A stretch of DNA of 10,023 nucleotides from JBJHAX01 sp050480705 (GCA_050480705.1 JBJHAX010000064.1:1-10023); one strand, 5' to 3'. Positions 1 to 6,394 are shown, counted from the stretch's first letter. Notes: a model not told the origin generated them from the letters alone. Translations and numbers: made by a program.

Positions 1-51
1 CGACGCGACCCGGTAGCCTGCCGCTCCCGGACCCGGAGGCGACTCCGGCCT

Positions 52-124
52 GCCCCCGTCGTCCAGCGGCCTAGGATCCCACCCTTTCAAGGTGGTGACG
101 CCGGTTCGAATCCGGTCGGGGGTA
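52..124 (+). tRNA. tRNA-Glu (anticodon UUC)
   Basis: A 73-nt cloverleaf can be folded by eye. The acceptor stem is GCCCCCG (52-58) with CGGGGGT (117-123), with A124 as discriminator. The D stem is 61-64 with 74-77. The anticodon stem is CCACC (79-83) with GGTGG (91-95) around the loop CTTTCAA, giving anticodon UUC. The T arm GCCGG/TTCGAAT/CCGGT spans 100-116. CCA is not encoded. The 5' part is host DNA, and everything from the anticodon stem onward lies in the attL repeat, so integration leaves a full-length tRNA whose 3' part is supplied by the element. Confidence 0.95.
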
Positions 125-126
125 CC
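79..126 (+). repeat. attL core, left 48-bp direct repeat
   Basis: This is identical over 48 bp to 9898-9945. It starts exactly at the 5' base of the tRNA anticodon stem and runs two bases past the discriminator; the flanking bases (C78/G9897 and G127/A9946) differ. Its first 17 bp, CCACC-CTTTCAA-GGTGG, form an inverted repeat around a 7-bp centre. That is the usual geometry of a tyrosine-recombinase core site, with the strand exchange region in the anticodon loop. Confidence 0.95.
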
Positions 127-136
127 GCAAGATTCG

Positions 137-170
137 CCGGGCTACGGGCGGTTTACCGCCCTCGGCCCGG
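137..170. terminator. Two-step hairpin between attL and integrase
   Basis: An outer stem CCGGGC (137-142) with GCCCGG (165-170), a 3x3 internal loop, and an inner stem GGGCGG (146-151) with CCGCCC (156-161) close a TTTA loop. No T tract follows, which is common for actinobacterial terminators. It lies 12 nt after the tRNA on the plus strand and 46 nt past the integrase stop on the minus strand. It could therefore end either transcript and could keep tRNA transcription out of the element. Confidence 0.6.
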
Positions 171-183
171 ATCACGGCCGGCT

Positions 184-205
184 CGCGGTGTGCCCGCGGT
201 GTGCC
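184..205 (+). repeat. Tandem 11-bp CGCGGTGTGCC repeat, left copy (candidate integrase arm site)
   Basis: CGCGGTGTGCC occurs twice head to tail at 184-194 and 195-205. The same tandem pair, within a 24-bp perfect match, recurs at 9762-9785 in the same orientation near the right end. Short repeated motifs on both flanks of the att core are typical arm-type binding sites of tyrosine integrases. That role is inferred from position and repetition. Confidence 0.65.
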
Positions 206-216
206 AATCGAGGCGC

Positions 217-1518
217 TCACGGGGCCACCTCGCCCCACACGAGCCGCGAGAACGTCTCCGCTGCCTCGCGCTGCTGACCGGGCAGCACGTGCGCGTACAC
301 GTACGCCGTGAACGCTTCCGAGGCGTGCCCGAGCCGCCGCGAGACCACATGCAGCGGCACGCCGGCTTTGAGCAGCAACGTCGCGTGCGTGTGCCGCAGC
401 CCGTGGAAGCTCAACGCTGGGTGCCGTTCACCCGTGCACGCGGACGCGTCGTGCCGCTCTCGCTGCCGGTCGGTGTCGAGCGGTGCCGAGCATCCCGTGC
501 AGTGCGAGACCGACCGGCGAAACGCCTGGGTAACGCTCGGCGGCGAGAGCCATTGGCCCAGCTCGTCGGTGAACACGACACCCAGGTCGGTCCATGCCGG
601 GCCCGCCGCCAGCCGCGCCTCGGCCTGCGCCACCTTGACGGCCTTGAGCGCCGTGATCGTCCGCGCGTCGAGGTCGATGGTGCGCGCCGACCGGTCGGAC
701 TTGGTCGCATCGCCGAGGTAGTAGCCGTGCTCGCCGCGAACCACGCTGCGGCGCACCGTCCATGTTCCAGCCTCGAGGTCGAGATCCTGCCAGCTCATGC
801 CGCACAGCTCGGAACGTCGCGCGCCGGTTGAGCCCGCGACCTCGAACAGCCGCCCCAGCCGATGGTCGGCCGTAGTGGTCAGGAACGTGGCCAGCTCGTC
901 GGCGGTCCACACACGCATCGCGGCTCGTCGCTCGGATTCCACGAGCCGAACTGGTGGCGGATCGGCCCGCTCGGTTGCGTCGCGCTCGACGAGCCCCCAG
1001 CGCAGGGCGTCCTTGAGTGCACGGCGCAACGTGCGGTGCACGTCGTGAACGGTTGAGGCGGCTAGGGGTGAGCCGTCGGCCTTGCCGCTCGTGAGCAGCT
1101 CGGCGTACAGCCGGTCGACGTGCGCTGCGGTGAGCTGCTGCAACGGGACGCCGCCGATGCGCGGGACGATGTAGGTGTCGACGTGCCCTCGGCGCTTCGC
1201 GTGCGTGCCGTAGGCGACCCGTGGGGGAGCGGTCGCCGGGAGCCATTCGCCACGCAGGTAGTCGGCGAGCGTCGTGGTCGACCGTGTGACGTGCGTGCCG
1301 ACGTCGACCTTGGTGAGCGCCTCGCGCATCGCCCGGTCTGCGTCGCGCTGGGTGGCGAAGCCGGACCGTGAGTCGCGCAGCCGGCGCCCGTCCGGGTCGC
1401 GACCGACGTCGACGGTGTACGCCCAGCTCGTCCGCTTGCCGTCGCACCGTTTGCGGTGCCGGTCACTCGATACGGCCGACTTGCACGTGGTGCAGCGCTT
1501 GAAGGTGCGACCCTTCAC
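217..1518 (-). CDS. int: Tyrosine site-specific integrase
   Basis: This 433-aa tyrosine recombinase should catalyse integration at, and with a directionality factor excision from, the tRNA-Glu site. The catalytic residues are visible: Arg234 in TGARRSEL, Lys273 in ATKSDRSART, the HGLRH box (His372, Arg375), His398 in RRLGH, and nucleophile Tyr408 in YAHVLPG. A SAM-like core-binding domain spans about residues 80-180. The N-terminus has a CxxC motif (Cys9, Cys12) with His21 and Cys25, a probable zinc-binding arm-site domain. An unusual C-x2-C-x12-H-x4-C insert (Cys340, Cys343, His356, Cys361) precedes the HGLRH box. The GTG at 1518 is chosen because it overlaps the upstream stop (GTGA) and has AAAGGA at a proper distance. 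An upstream in-frame extension to 1677 would run inside the previous gene. Its position beside attL fits the role. Confidence 0.95.
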   Translation of the reverse strand: MKGRTFKRCTTCKSAVSSDRHRKRCDGKRTSWAYTVDVGRDPDGRRLRDSRSGFATQRDADRAMREALTKVDVGTHVTRSTTTLADYLRGEWLPATAPPRVAYGTHAKRRGHVDTYIVPRIGGVPLQQLTAAHVDRLYAELLTSGKADGSPLAASTVHDVHRTLRRALKDALRWGLVERDATERADPPPVRLVESERRAAMRVWTADELATFLTTTADHRLGRLFEVAGSTGARRSELCGMSWQDLDLEAGTWTVRRSVVRGEHGYYLGDATKSDRSARTIDLDARTITALKAVKVAQAEARLAAGPAWTDLGVVFTDELGQWLSPPSVTQAFRRSVSHCTGCSAPLDTDRQRERHDASACTGERHPALSFHGLRHTHATLLLKAGVPLHVVSRRLGHASEAFTAYVYAHVLPGQQREAAETFSRLVWGEVAP

Positions 1519-2102
1519 GTGTCGTCCTTTCGCGCACTGGCGCGCCCCTTGCTCGTCTGCGGGAGTAGTCCGAGCGCTCGGCAGCGCGCTACCCACTTGG
1601 CAGCCGTCGACTTGGACACGGGGGCGCCTGGCCCACGTTCTGCTACCGCCTTCGTCGGCGGATCGCCGTGAGCCCACGCCTTTGCATAAACGCGTGCGAC
1701 CTCTGTCCAGTGCTCAGCGCTGTACTGCGCAGGTCGACCGCCTCGGCCCGGTGGCCGACCAGCCTCGAGACGCTCTCGCACGTCGTCGGCTTCGGGTCCT
1801 TCCCATCCGCCGGGCTGGACCGAGCCGACTATCCCGCGCTGTATGTACCTACCGATCGGTAGCGAGCGGAGCAGCGTCGAGGTGACGATGCCGGTGGTCT
1901 CGTCGCGGGTTGGAACGCGTCGGTCGCCGAGCCGTTCGCGGCCGAAGTGGATCCGTTCGTCCTCGTCGCGAGTGAATGAGCGGAGCTCGATCCCGACAGG
2001 TTCATAGCGGCCACTGATCAGCGACCAGTGCAGAGTGACTAGCCACGCCGGCCCGTCATGGTCCGGCTGCCAGACGTCTGTCGTCGTTCCATCGTCAGTC
2101 AT
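1515..2102 (-). CDS. HTH-containing protein upstream of integrase
   Basis: This is a 195-aa protein cotranscribed with the integrase; its stop overlaps the integrase GTG start by four bases. The C-terminal third looks like a helix-turn-helix: the AVAERGPGAPVSKSTAAKWV region (about residues 152-171) followed by a wing-like ARCRALGLLP, then a basic tail. The N-terminal 115 residues have Trp- and Arg-rich beta-like segments that I do not recognise. Genes of this kind often precede integrases in actinobacterial elements, and a regulatory or directionality role is plausible but unproven. The ATG at 2102 lacks a clear ribosome site but sits about 8 nt behind a good -10 hexamer, which suggests a leaderless or nearly leaderless mRNA. 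Confidence 0.8.
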   Translation of the reverse strand: MTDDGTTTDVWQPDHDGPAWLVTLHWSLISGRYEPVGIELRSFTRDEDERIHFGRERLGDRRVPTRDETTGIVTSTLLRSLPIGRYIQRGIVGSVQPGGWEGPEADDVRERLEAGRPPGRGGRPAQYSAEHWTEVARVYAKAWAHGDPPTKAVAERGPGAPVSKSTAAKWVARCRALGLLPQTSKGRASARKDDT

Positions 2103-2110
2103 GCTCAGGA

Positions 2111-2139
2111 ACGGTAATGCAACGGGAACGCTGCGTCAA
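2111..2139 (-). promoter_or_regulatory. Leftward promoter for HTH-integrase operon
   Basis: Read on the minus strand, a -35 hexamer TTGACG (2134-2139) is followed after 17 bp by TACCGT (2111-2116), which keeps the key T, A and final T of a -10 box. Transcription would begin within a few bases of the ATG at 2102. The AACGGTAA motif at 2110-2117 covers the -10 box, so a protein bound there would block it. Confidence 0.5.
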
Positions 2140-2143
2140 AGGG

Positions 2144-2172
2144 TTGAAGGTTCCCCGAAGCCTGCCGATTAT
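2144..2172 (+). promoter_or_regulatory. Rightward promoter for replication operon
   Basis: A -35 hexamer TTGAAG (2144-2149) is followed after 17 bp by GATTAT (2167-2172), part of the locally AT-rich string GATTATAAC. The predicted start is near 2180, giving a leader of about 45 nt before the ATG at 2226. It is divergent from the integrase-operon promoter with the two -35 boxes only 4 bp apart. Confidence 0.45.
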
Positions 2173-2194
2173 AACGGTAACGGCAACGCTTGCC
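2173..2194. promoter_or_regulatory. Candidate operator: AACGGTAA repeat and GGCAA/TTGCC inverted repeat
   Basis: AACGGTAA at 2173-2180 repeats the motif at 2110-2117, and both copies are followed shortly by GCAACG. The sequence GGCAA-CGC-TTGCC (2182-2194) is a perfect inverted repeat at the predicted transcription start. The two copies cover the leftward -10 box and the rightward start, as expected for operators of a switch between integration and replication genes. The likely binding proteins are the adjacent HTH proteins. Confidence 0.4.
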
Positions 2195-2225
2195 AGAGCA
2201 TTCCCGGTACCGCATCCTCGCAGGC

Positions 2226-2459
2226 ATGGACACAAACACGCTCGTCAAGGTCACCCGGGTCCGCGACCTCGTCCGCTCGGGTGCTGCCAGGTCGATCCGC
2301 CTCGGCGCTGGACTCTCGCTCGGCGAGGTAGGCCGCACCCTCGGATGCTCAGCATCGACGATCTTCCGGTGGGAAAAAGGCGAACGCACGCCGCGGGGCG
2401 ACCTTGCGCTCCGCTACGGCGAACTGCTCGACGCTCTCATGCAACGGAGGGCCTCGTGA
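2226..2459 (+). CDS. XRE/HTH-type transcriptional regulator
   Basis: This is a 77-aa protein that is nearly all one helix-turn-helix domain. The segment SLGEVGRTLGCSASTIFRWE (residues 31-50) followed by KGERTPRG is the classic XRE recognition-helix pattern. It is the first gene of the rightward operon and diverges from the HTH-integrase operon, the position of the master regulator in many temperate elements. The ATG at 2226 is preferred over the TTG at 2190, which would leave a leader of only about 10 nt, but no strong ribosome site precedes either. It could act as repressor, activator or Cro-like switch protein; the sequence does not say which. Confidence 0.85.
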   Translation: MDTNTLVKVTRVRDLVRSGAARSIRLGAGLSLGEVGRTLGCSASTIFRWEKGERTPRGDLALRYGELLDALMQRRAS

Positions 2460-2734
2460 GCGCCGCGCTCCTGGAGAGCCTGCGCGGCCAGGTCGTCACA
2501 GACGTCGAGACCGCAGCGAAGGTGCTCGGCCGATCCAAGGCAACCGGGTACCGGCTCGCCGCGTCAGGTGAACTACCAGGCGTCCGACGGCTGGGCACAC
2601 GCTACGTCGTGGTGACTGCCGAGCTGCTCGCCTGGCTTGGGTTGAGCAAGAGCGACGCCCCCACCGAGGGGGACGGCGAGGGCGTCGAGCGCAATGGCCG
2701 CGGGTACGACCAGGGGGCGCCCGGTGAAGGGTAG
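2456..2734 (+). CDS. Excisionase-like HTH_17 DNA-binding protein
   Basis: This 92-aa protein starts with GTG overlapping the previous stop (GTGA) and has a strong GGAGG five bases upstream. Residues 15-62 match the excisionase/MerR-like winged helix pattern: a TDVETAAKVLGRSKATGYRL turn helix, then a GELPGVRRLGTRYVVV wing. The last 30 residues are acidic and Gly-rich, probably disordered. Among the HTH proteins here it is a good candidate for the recombination directionality factor, because Xis proteins commonly have this fold and are expressed with early replication genes. The protein at 4627-4950 is a second candidate. Confidence 0.82.
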   Translation: MSAALLESLRGQVVTDVETAAKVLGRSKATGYRLAASGELPGVRRLGTRYVVVTAELLAWLGLSKSDAPTEGDGEGVERNGRGYDQGAPGEG

Positions 2735-3182
2735 CCCTGCCGTCCCGTCGCATCGCGAACCAGAGACCGTTGGCCAGCTCGCCGAGGCGGCCGTGCTCGG
2801 TGCGGCCATGTGGTCTGCCGAAGCTGCACGCGGCGCAGTCGAGCACCTGACCCCGGACATGTTCACCCGTAACGGCCATCGGGCCGTGTTCGAAGCGATC
2901 GTGGCGCTGGTGGCCGCCGGTGCTCCGGTCGACACGATCACCGTGCACGACCAGGTGTGCGCCGCCGGCCGTGCCGATGAGGTAGGCGGGCCAGCCGCCA
3001 CATTCGAGCTGGCGACCCTCGAAATGTGCCCGACGGTCGCGGGGTGGAACTACTACGCGACGATCGTGCGCCGCGAGCATGACCGAACCACCACCATCCG
3101 CCGTCTGCGCAAGGCGATCGAACGCCTCGAAGCCGGCGAGGAACCTGCCACGGTACGAGCCGACATCGAGGTGGCCGCGTGA
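2724..3182 (+). CDS. Stand-alone DnaB N-terminal-domain protein
   Basis: This is a protein of about 152 aa resembling only the N-terminal domain of replicative helicase DnaB. The AEAAVLGAAM segment (residues 20-29), the LTPDMFTRNGHRAVFEAI segment (42-59), PVDTITVHDQV, DEVGGPAATFELA and the WNYYATIVRR segment all follow the DnaB-N pattern. There is no Walker A, so it is not a helicase. The next gene carries an ATPase core, and the two may form a split helicase or a helicase with an interaction adaptor. The GTG at 2724 has AGGGGG six bases upstream and overlaps the previous gene by 11 bp. The ATG at 2694 would add 10 residues and is the alternative start. The stop overlaps the next start (GTGA). 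Confidence 0.85.
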   Translation: MKGSPAVPSHREPETVGQLAEAAVLGAAMWSAEAARGAVEHLTPDMFTRNGHRAVFEAIVALVAAGAPVDTITVHDQVCAAGRADEVGGPAATFELATLEMCPTVAGWNYYATIVRREHDRTTTIRRLRKAIERLEAGEEPATVRADIEVAA

Positions 3183-4630
3183 GCGCCACCGAGGCCGCCT
3201 GCGGCGGACTGCACTGCTTCAACTGCGACGGCGACCTCGACGGCTGCCCGAACTGCACCAACGGATTCGACCTCAACCACGCCCGCGACTGCCAGGAGTG
3301 TCGCGACCGGCTCGACGAACGCGCCGGCGGCGACCACCTGCCCGAACCCGTCCTCGACGCGACCCGCGGCTGGCAGCCGACCGAACCGATGCCGCCGATG
3401 CCGCCGCCACCCGACGACCGCGACGCACCACCTGGCCGTGACCGTGCCGCTTCAGCCGCGGCCGCGGTACGTGTTGTCGAGCTGCCCGCGATCGTCCGGC
3501 TCGACGAATTCCTCGACCAACCCGACCGCGACGTCGACTACCGGATCGACGGGCTCTGGCCCGCCGACGGCCGGGTCCTCATGGCCGCCCAGTACAAGGC
3601 TGGCAAGACCACCGCGATCGGCAACCTGCTGCGCTCGTGGGTCGACCTCGAGCCGTTCCTCGGCCGCTACCACGTGTCGCCACCCGACGGTGGCATCGTG
3701 CTGCTCGACGACGAACTCCACCCCGACACGCTCCGCAAATGGCTGCGCGAGCAGTCGATCGCCGCCACCGACCAGGTCCATCTCGCCTCACTCCGCGGAC
3801 GGACCGCCAGCTTCAACATCCTCGACGACGACACCCGCGCCATCTGGGCCAAGCTGCTGGCCGCCACCGGCGCCAAGGCGGTCATGCTCGACTGCCTACG
3901 GCCCGTCATCGACGCGCTCGGGCTCTCCGAGGACAAAGACACCGGCAAGGTCCTCGAAGCATTCGACGCGTTGCTCGCCGAAGCCGGCATCAGCGAAGCG
4001 GTGATCGCACACCACATGGGCCATGCCGGCGAACGATCCCGCGGCGACTCACGGCTACGCGACTGGCCCGACGCCGAATGGCGGATCGTGCGCGACGGCG
4101 ACTCACCCGACTCGCCCCGCTACTTCTCCGCGTACGGCCGCGACGTCGACCAGCCCGAGCAGCTCGTGAACCTGGACGGCCGCCACCTGGTCGTCGCCGG
4201 CGGTTCGCGCCGCGAGGCCGCGCTGGCCGAAGCCCTCGACGCGGTCCTCGGTGCGCTCGACGGTGTGACCGAGCCGATGTCGACCCGCCAGGTCGAGGGG
4301 CTCGTCGCACCTGATACCTCGCGCCAGCAAGCCCGGGACGCGCTCGACCTCGGCGTCCGCGACGGGTTGATCGTCCGCGAGGACGGACCGCGTCGAGCCA
4401 AGCTGCATCGCCTTGCCGACCCACCGAGTGCGCCAGTGCGCGGCAGTGCGCCGCCAGTGCGCCAGCGCAGTGGTGACGAGTGCGCCAGTGCGCCTATAGG
4501 GAGGCGCACTGCGCAGTCGGGGCGCACACCGGCCAGTGCGCCGGGCTGGAACGACTGCACCAACTGCGACCGCAGGACCTTCGGCAGCGGACTCTGTCGC
4601 GACTGTCAAGGTGGAGCAGAGCCGGCATGA
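3179..4630 (+). CDS. RepA-like AAA/RecA-fold replicative helicase with terminal zinc motifs
   Basis: This is a 483-aa ATPase of the RecA-fold (AAA_25/RepA) type found in actinobacterial phages and elements, probably the replication initiator or helicase. In order: an N-terminal zinc region with CxxC pairs (Cys13/16, Cys23/26, Cys38/41); a Pro-rich linker (60-85); Walker A QYKAGKTT (138-145, Lys143); an acidic LLDDE (175-179); a Walker B-like AVMLDCLRP (Asp238); the conserved HHMGHAGERSRGDSRLRDWP block (278-297); a winged-helix-like region (about 345-412); a low-complexity linker (415-455); and a C-terminal zinc motif (Cys460/463, Cys473/476). The GTG start overlaps the previous stop and has GAGGTGG upstream. 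The linker coincides with a cluster of AGTGCGCC repeats, so part of the gene probably also serves as the origin. Confidence 0.88.
   Translation: MSATEAACGGLHCFNCDGDLDGCPNCTNGFDLNHARDCQECRDRLDERAGGDHLPEPVLDATRGWQPTEPMPPMPPPPDDRDAPPGRDRAASAAAAVRVVELPAIVRLDEFLDQPDRDVDYRIDGLWPADGRVLMAAQYKAGKTTAIGNLLRSWVDLEPFLGRYHVSPPDGGIVLLDDELHPDTLRKWLREQSIAATDQVHLASLRGRTASFNILDDDTRAIWAKLLAATGAKAVMLDCLRPVIDALGLSEDKDTGKVLEAFDALLAEAGISEAVIAHHMGHAGERSRGDSRLRDWPDAEWRIVRDGDSPDSPRYFSAYGRDVDQPEQLVNLDGRHLVVAGGSRREAALAEALDAVLGALDGVTEPMSTRQVEGLVAPDTSRQQARDALDLGVRDGLIVREDGPRRAKLHRLADPPSAPVRGSAPPVRQRSGDECASAPIGRRTAQSGRTPASAPGWNDCTNCDRRTFGSGLCRDCQGGAEPA
4427..4542. repeat. AGTGCGCC iteron cluster, candidate replication origin
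   Basis: AGTGCGCC or one-mismatch copies lie at 4427, 4435 (last base G), 4445, 4456, 4479, 4487 and 4535 on the plus strand. Inverted copies begin at 4503 and 4521 (one mismatch). The copy at 4487 and the inverted copy at 4503 form a 9-bp inverted repeat around TATAGGGA. The copies fall in all three codon phases of the overlapping helicase gene, so the repetition is conserved as DNA and not as peptide. Reiterated short sites in or beside a rep gene are the standard form of iteron origins. The origin function is inferred. Confidence 0.6.
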
Positions 4631-4950
4631 GCAGCCGTCCGGTGCTGGTCGACGCCGCCGCCCTGGAGCAGCTCGTCCTCGCCGCCGCCGCGTCACAAGA
4701 CCAGGTCGTCCGCGAAGCCCTCGGCCAGCTCGTGCGCACGGGCACCGCACCGGCACCACCGTCGCGGCCATGGCTCTCGGTTGCGGACGCCGCCACCCGG
4801 TTCGGTGTGTCCGAACGCACGGTGCGGCGTGCGGCCGCGCGCGGCGACTGGACCCACCGTCGCGTCGGCCGACGGCTGCTCGTAGCCGCAAACGGACCCG
4901 ACCGGACCCGAGCGGACACCCCGGTAGACGGGGACACCGGAACCGGGTGA
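4627..4950 (+). CDS. Small HTH DNA-binding protein (excisionase-like)
   Basis: This is a 107-aa protein beginning with ATG that overlaps the helicase stop (ATGA). Residues 1-36 are an amphipathic Ala/Leu-rich helix that could dimerise. Residues 48-86 form a winged HTH of the excisionase/HTH_17 type: WLSVADAATRFGVSERTVRR, then GDWTHRRVGRRLLV. The tail is rich in Asp, Thr and Gly. Possible roles are excisionase, origin-binding accessory factor or operon regulator. Position directly after the helicase and its iterons makes an origin role worth considering, but the sequence does not decide. Confidence 0.8.
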   Translation: MSSRPVLVDAAALEQLVLAAAASQDQVVREALGQLVRTGTAPAPPSRPWLSVADAATRFGVSERTVRRAAARGDWTHRRVGRRLLVAANGPDRTRADTPVDGDTGTG

Positions 4951-4982
4951 CATCGCCACCGACGACCGCCAGGAGAGCAACC

Positions 4983-5237
4983 GTGGATCTTGACCAGGCG
5001 CTCGAGGTGCTCGGCGTCGACGCCGACACGCTCGACCCGGACGTGCTCGGCGCACTGCGTGACGCCGACCGTCGCCGCCGCGGCGTGACAGACCTGAGCA
5101 ACGCGCTGTCCGACCGCTACCAGGCTGGACCGACCCCGGCTGGCGGCGCCTTCCGCGACATGGTCAACGCCGAGCTACGCGCCCAAGGCCTCGGACGACC
5201 CGACAACCAGGAGGACGACGAACATGGCCAACCGTGA
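4983..5237 (+). CDS. Small hypothetical protein
   Basis: This 84-aa protein starts with GTG preceded by AGGAG at seven bases, 32 nt after the previous stop. Its N-terminal half is acidic and helical (ALEVLGVDADTLDPDVLGAL), followed by an Arg-rich turn and a second helix ending in an acidic tail. Its last 14 bases overlap the next gene, so the two are likely translated together. I do not recognise the family. The good ribosome site, spacing and overlap support it as a real gene. Confidence 0.7.
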   Translation: MDLDQALEVLGVDADTLDPDVLGALRDADRRRRGVTDLSNALSDRYQAGPTPAGGAFRDMVNAELRAQGLGRPDNQEDDEHGQP

Positions 5238-5826
5238 ACCGAACCCCCTCGACACGATCGACCCGGCGGGCGCCCAGTGGCGCGACGCCGACGCCGCCAG
5301 CGCCGAACCCGAGATCTGGGATCACGGCATGGTCTACGCCGGCCGGGAGCCCGGCACCCGCAGGATCATCACCCACCCGGATCGTAACGAGCTGCTACGC
5401 CTGCTCGGCCACCAGGTCGACAAGCAGTCCGAGAGCCGCCAGCGAGAGGCCGACGAACGGCAACGGATCGAGGAACGCATCGCCGACGCCGACGGCAAGC
5501 TGCCGGCCCTGCGCGACAACGCCGACACGCGCAAGGCCGAAGCCGACGCCGCCCTCGCAGAACTGGTCGCGGCAGTCCGCGCCGACCCGGTCCTGAAAGC
5601 CTGGGTTGCCTTCCGCCGAGCCGAGCGGCGTGGGGGGGTAGCACGTGCCAAGGTCAAGCGGTGGCAGTGGGTGCGGCAGCACGGCTTGCCGGTCGACCGG
5701 GCACCGGACTTCCACGAGCTCGGCCGTTACCCGGAAGGCTACGTCGACGCGTTGTTGAGGATCGCCGGCGACATCGAGGTGGAAGCACTCGCCATCGACC
5801 GCAACGCGGAACGCGACCCGCAGTGA
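5224..5826 (+). CDS. Coiled-coil protein of unknown function, last gene of the replication operon
   Basis: This is a 200-aa protein with AGGAGG eight bases before the ATG. Residues 53-125 are a long charged helical stretch rich in Glu, Arg, Gln and Ala, a probable coiled coil. Around it are a Trp-containing N-terminal region (IWDHGMVYAGREPGTRR) and a basic patch (RRAERRGGVARAKVKRWQW, about 131-149), which could bind nucleic acid. There is no signal peptide and no membrane segment. A run of seven G bases at 5632-5638 lies in the basic patch; the frame continues normally through it. I do not know the function. A scaffold or accessory role in replication or helper interaction is possible, and a hairpin 25 nt later probably ends the operon. 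Confidence 0.75.
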   Translation: MANREPNPLDTIDPAGAQWRDADAASAEPEIWDHGMVYAGREPGTRRIITHPDRNELLRLLGHQVDKQSESRQREADERQRIEERIADADGKLPALRDNADTRKAEADAALAELVAAVRADPVLKAWVAFRRAERRGGVARAKVKRWQWVRQHGLPVDRAPDFHELGRYPEGYVDALLRIAGDIEVEALAIDRNAERDPQ

Positions 5827-5850
5827 GACCACCCACCATCCGGGAGCCCC

Positions 5851-5869
5851 GTCCGGCCGGGAGCCGGAC
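5851..5869 (+). terminator. Hairpin after the replication operon
   Basis: GTCCGGC (5851-5857) pairs perfectly with GCCGGAC (5863-5869) around a 5-nt loop, starting 25 nt past the stop of the coiled-coil gene. There is no T run, which fits actinobacterial-style termination. It is the first strong stem after seven closely spaced genes. Confidence 0.55.
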
Positions 5870-6394
5870 ACCAGCCCCGGACGTCGACACTCGATGGCGC
5901 GACCCGGGTCGCGTCACGGCCACCCGCCCCGTCCGGCTAGGTGCCGCACGGGCAGGCGTCTGCGCGCGACGCTGCGGGCCACGGCCAGCGGCCGGGCACG
6001 GGCACGCCTCCGCCTGCGCCCGGCCGCCGGGGTGGCACCCGAATCTCTCGTCCGACGCGAACACGACGAAGACGAAAGAACTTCACGAAGAGAGCGAAAT
6101 CGACGAAACAAGAATGCAAGAAATCTGCGAACAACGCATCGTCGTGTCTGCGCGGCCCGGGACCCCCGCCCCCTGCCCCCGGACACCCCGCATACACACC
6201 CGACCGCCACACCGCACACCGCCCCTCGCCCCCACAGCCCCCGGACCATCCACCACGCGCAGCGTCAGACCGGGCCGGACGCAACCGAACTAGCGAAACG
6301 CGAACACGAACCGGCCACGCACACCACACACGCACGACACCGACACCCGCCCGCCCCGCCAGCACGCTCGACGACGAACGCGACGCGACACGCC
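5870..6394. other. Non-coding region with skewed composition and strong hairpins
   Basis: I see no credible gene here; the open frames translate to Arg/Pro/Thr/His-rich low-complexity strings. The region holds a 16-bp perfect palindrome (5898-5913) and a 10-bp stem GCGGCCGGGC/GCCCGGCCGC (5988-5997 with 6018-6027). It also holds an A-rich tract (6061-6120: 29 A, 4 T, about 45% G+C) and a C-rich, T-depleted tract (6181-6240: 36 C, 9 G, 2 T; 6301-6360: 33 C, 11 G, 0 T). Possible roles are Rho-type termination, an origin or a regulatory RNA. The sequence shows the composition but not the role. Confidence 0.6.

Noticed and set aside
190..1447. Long open frames antisense to, or in other frames of, the integrase gene
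   Set aside because: High-GC shadow frames; Arg/Ala/Pro-rich without motifs, whereas the integrase frame has all catalytic residues.
1849..1862. 14-bp perfect palindrome CTACCGA/TCGGTAG
   Set aside because: Lies within the HTH protein's coding sequence; a 14-bp palindrome is close to chance expectation in 10 kb.
4103..5101. 332-codon minus-strand frame opposite the helicase and following genes
   Set aside because: Arg-rich shadow spanning several well-supported plus-strand genes.
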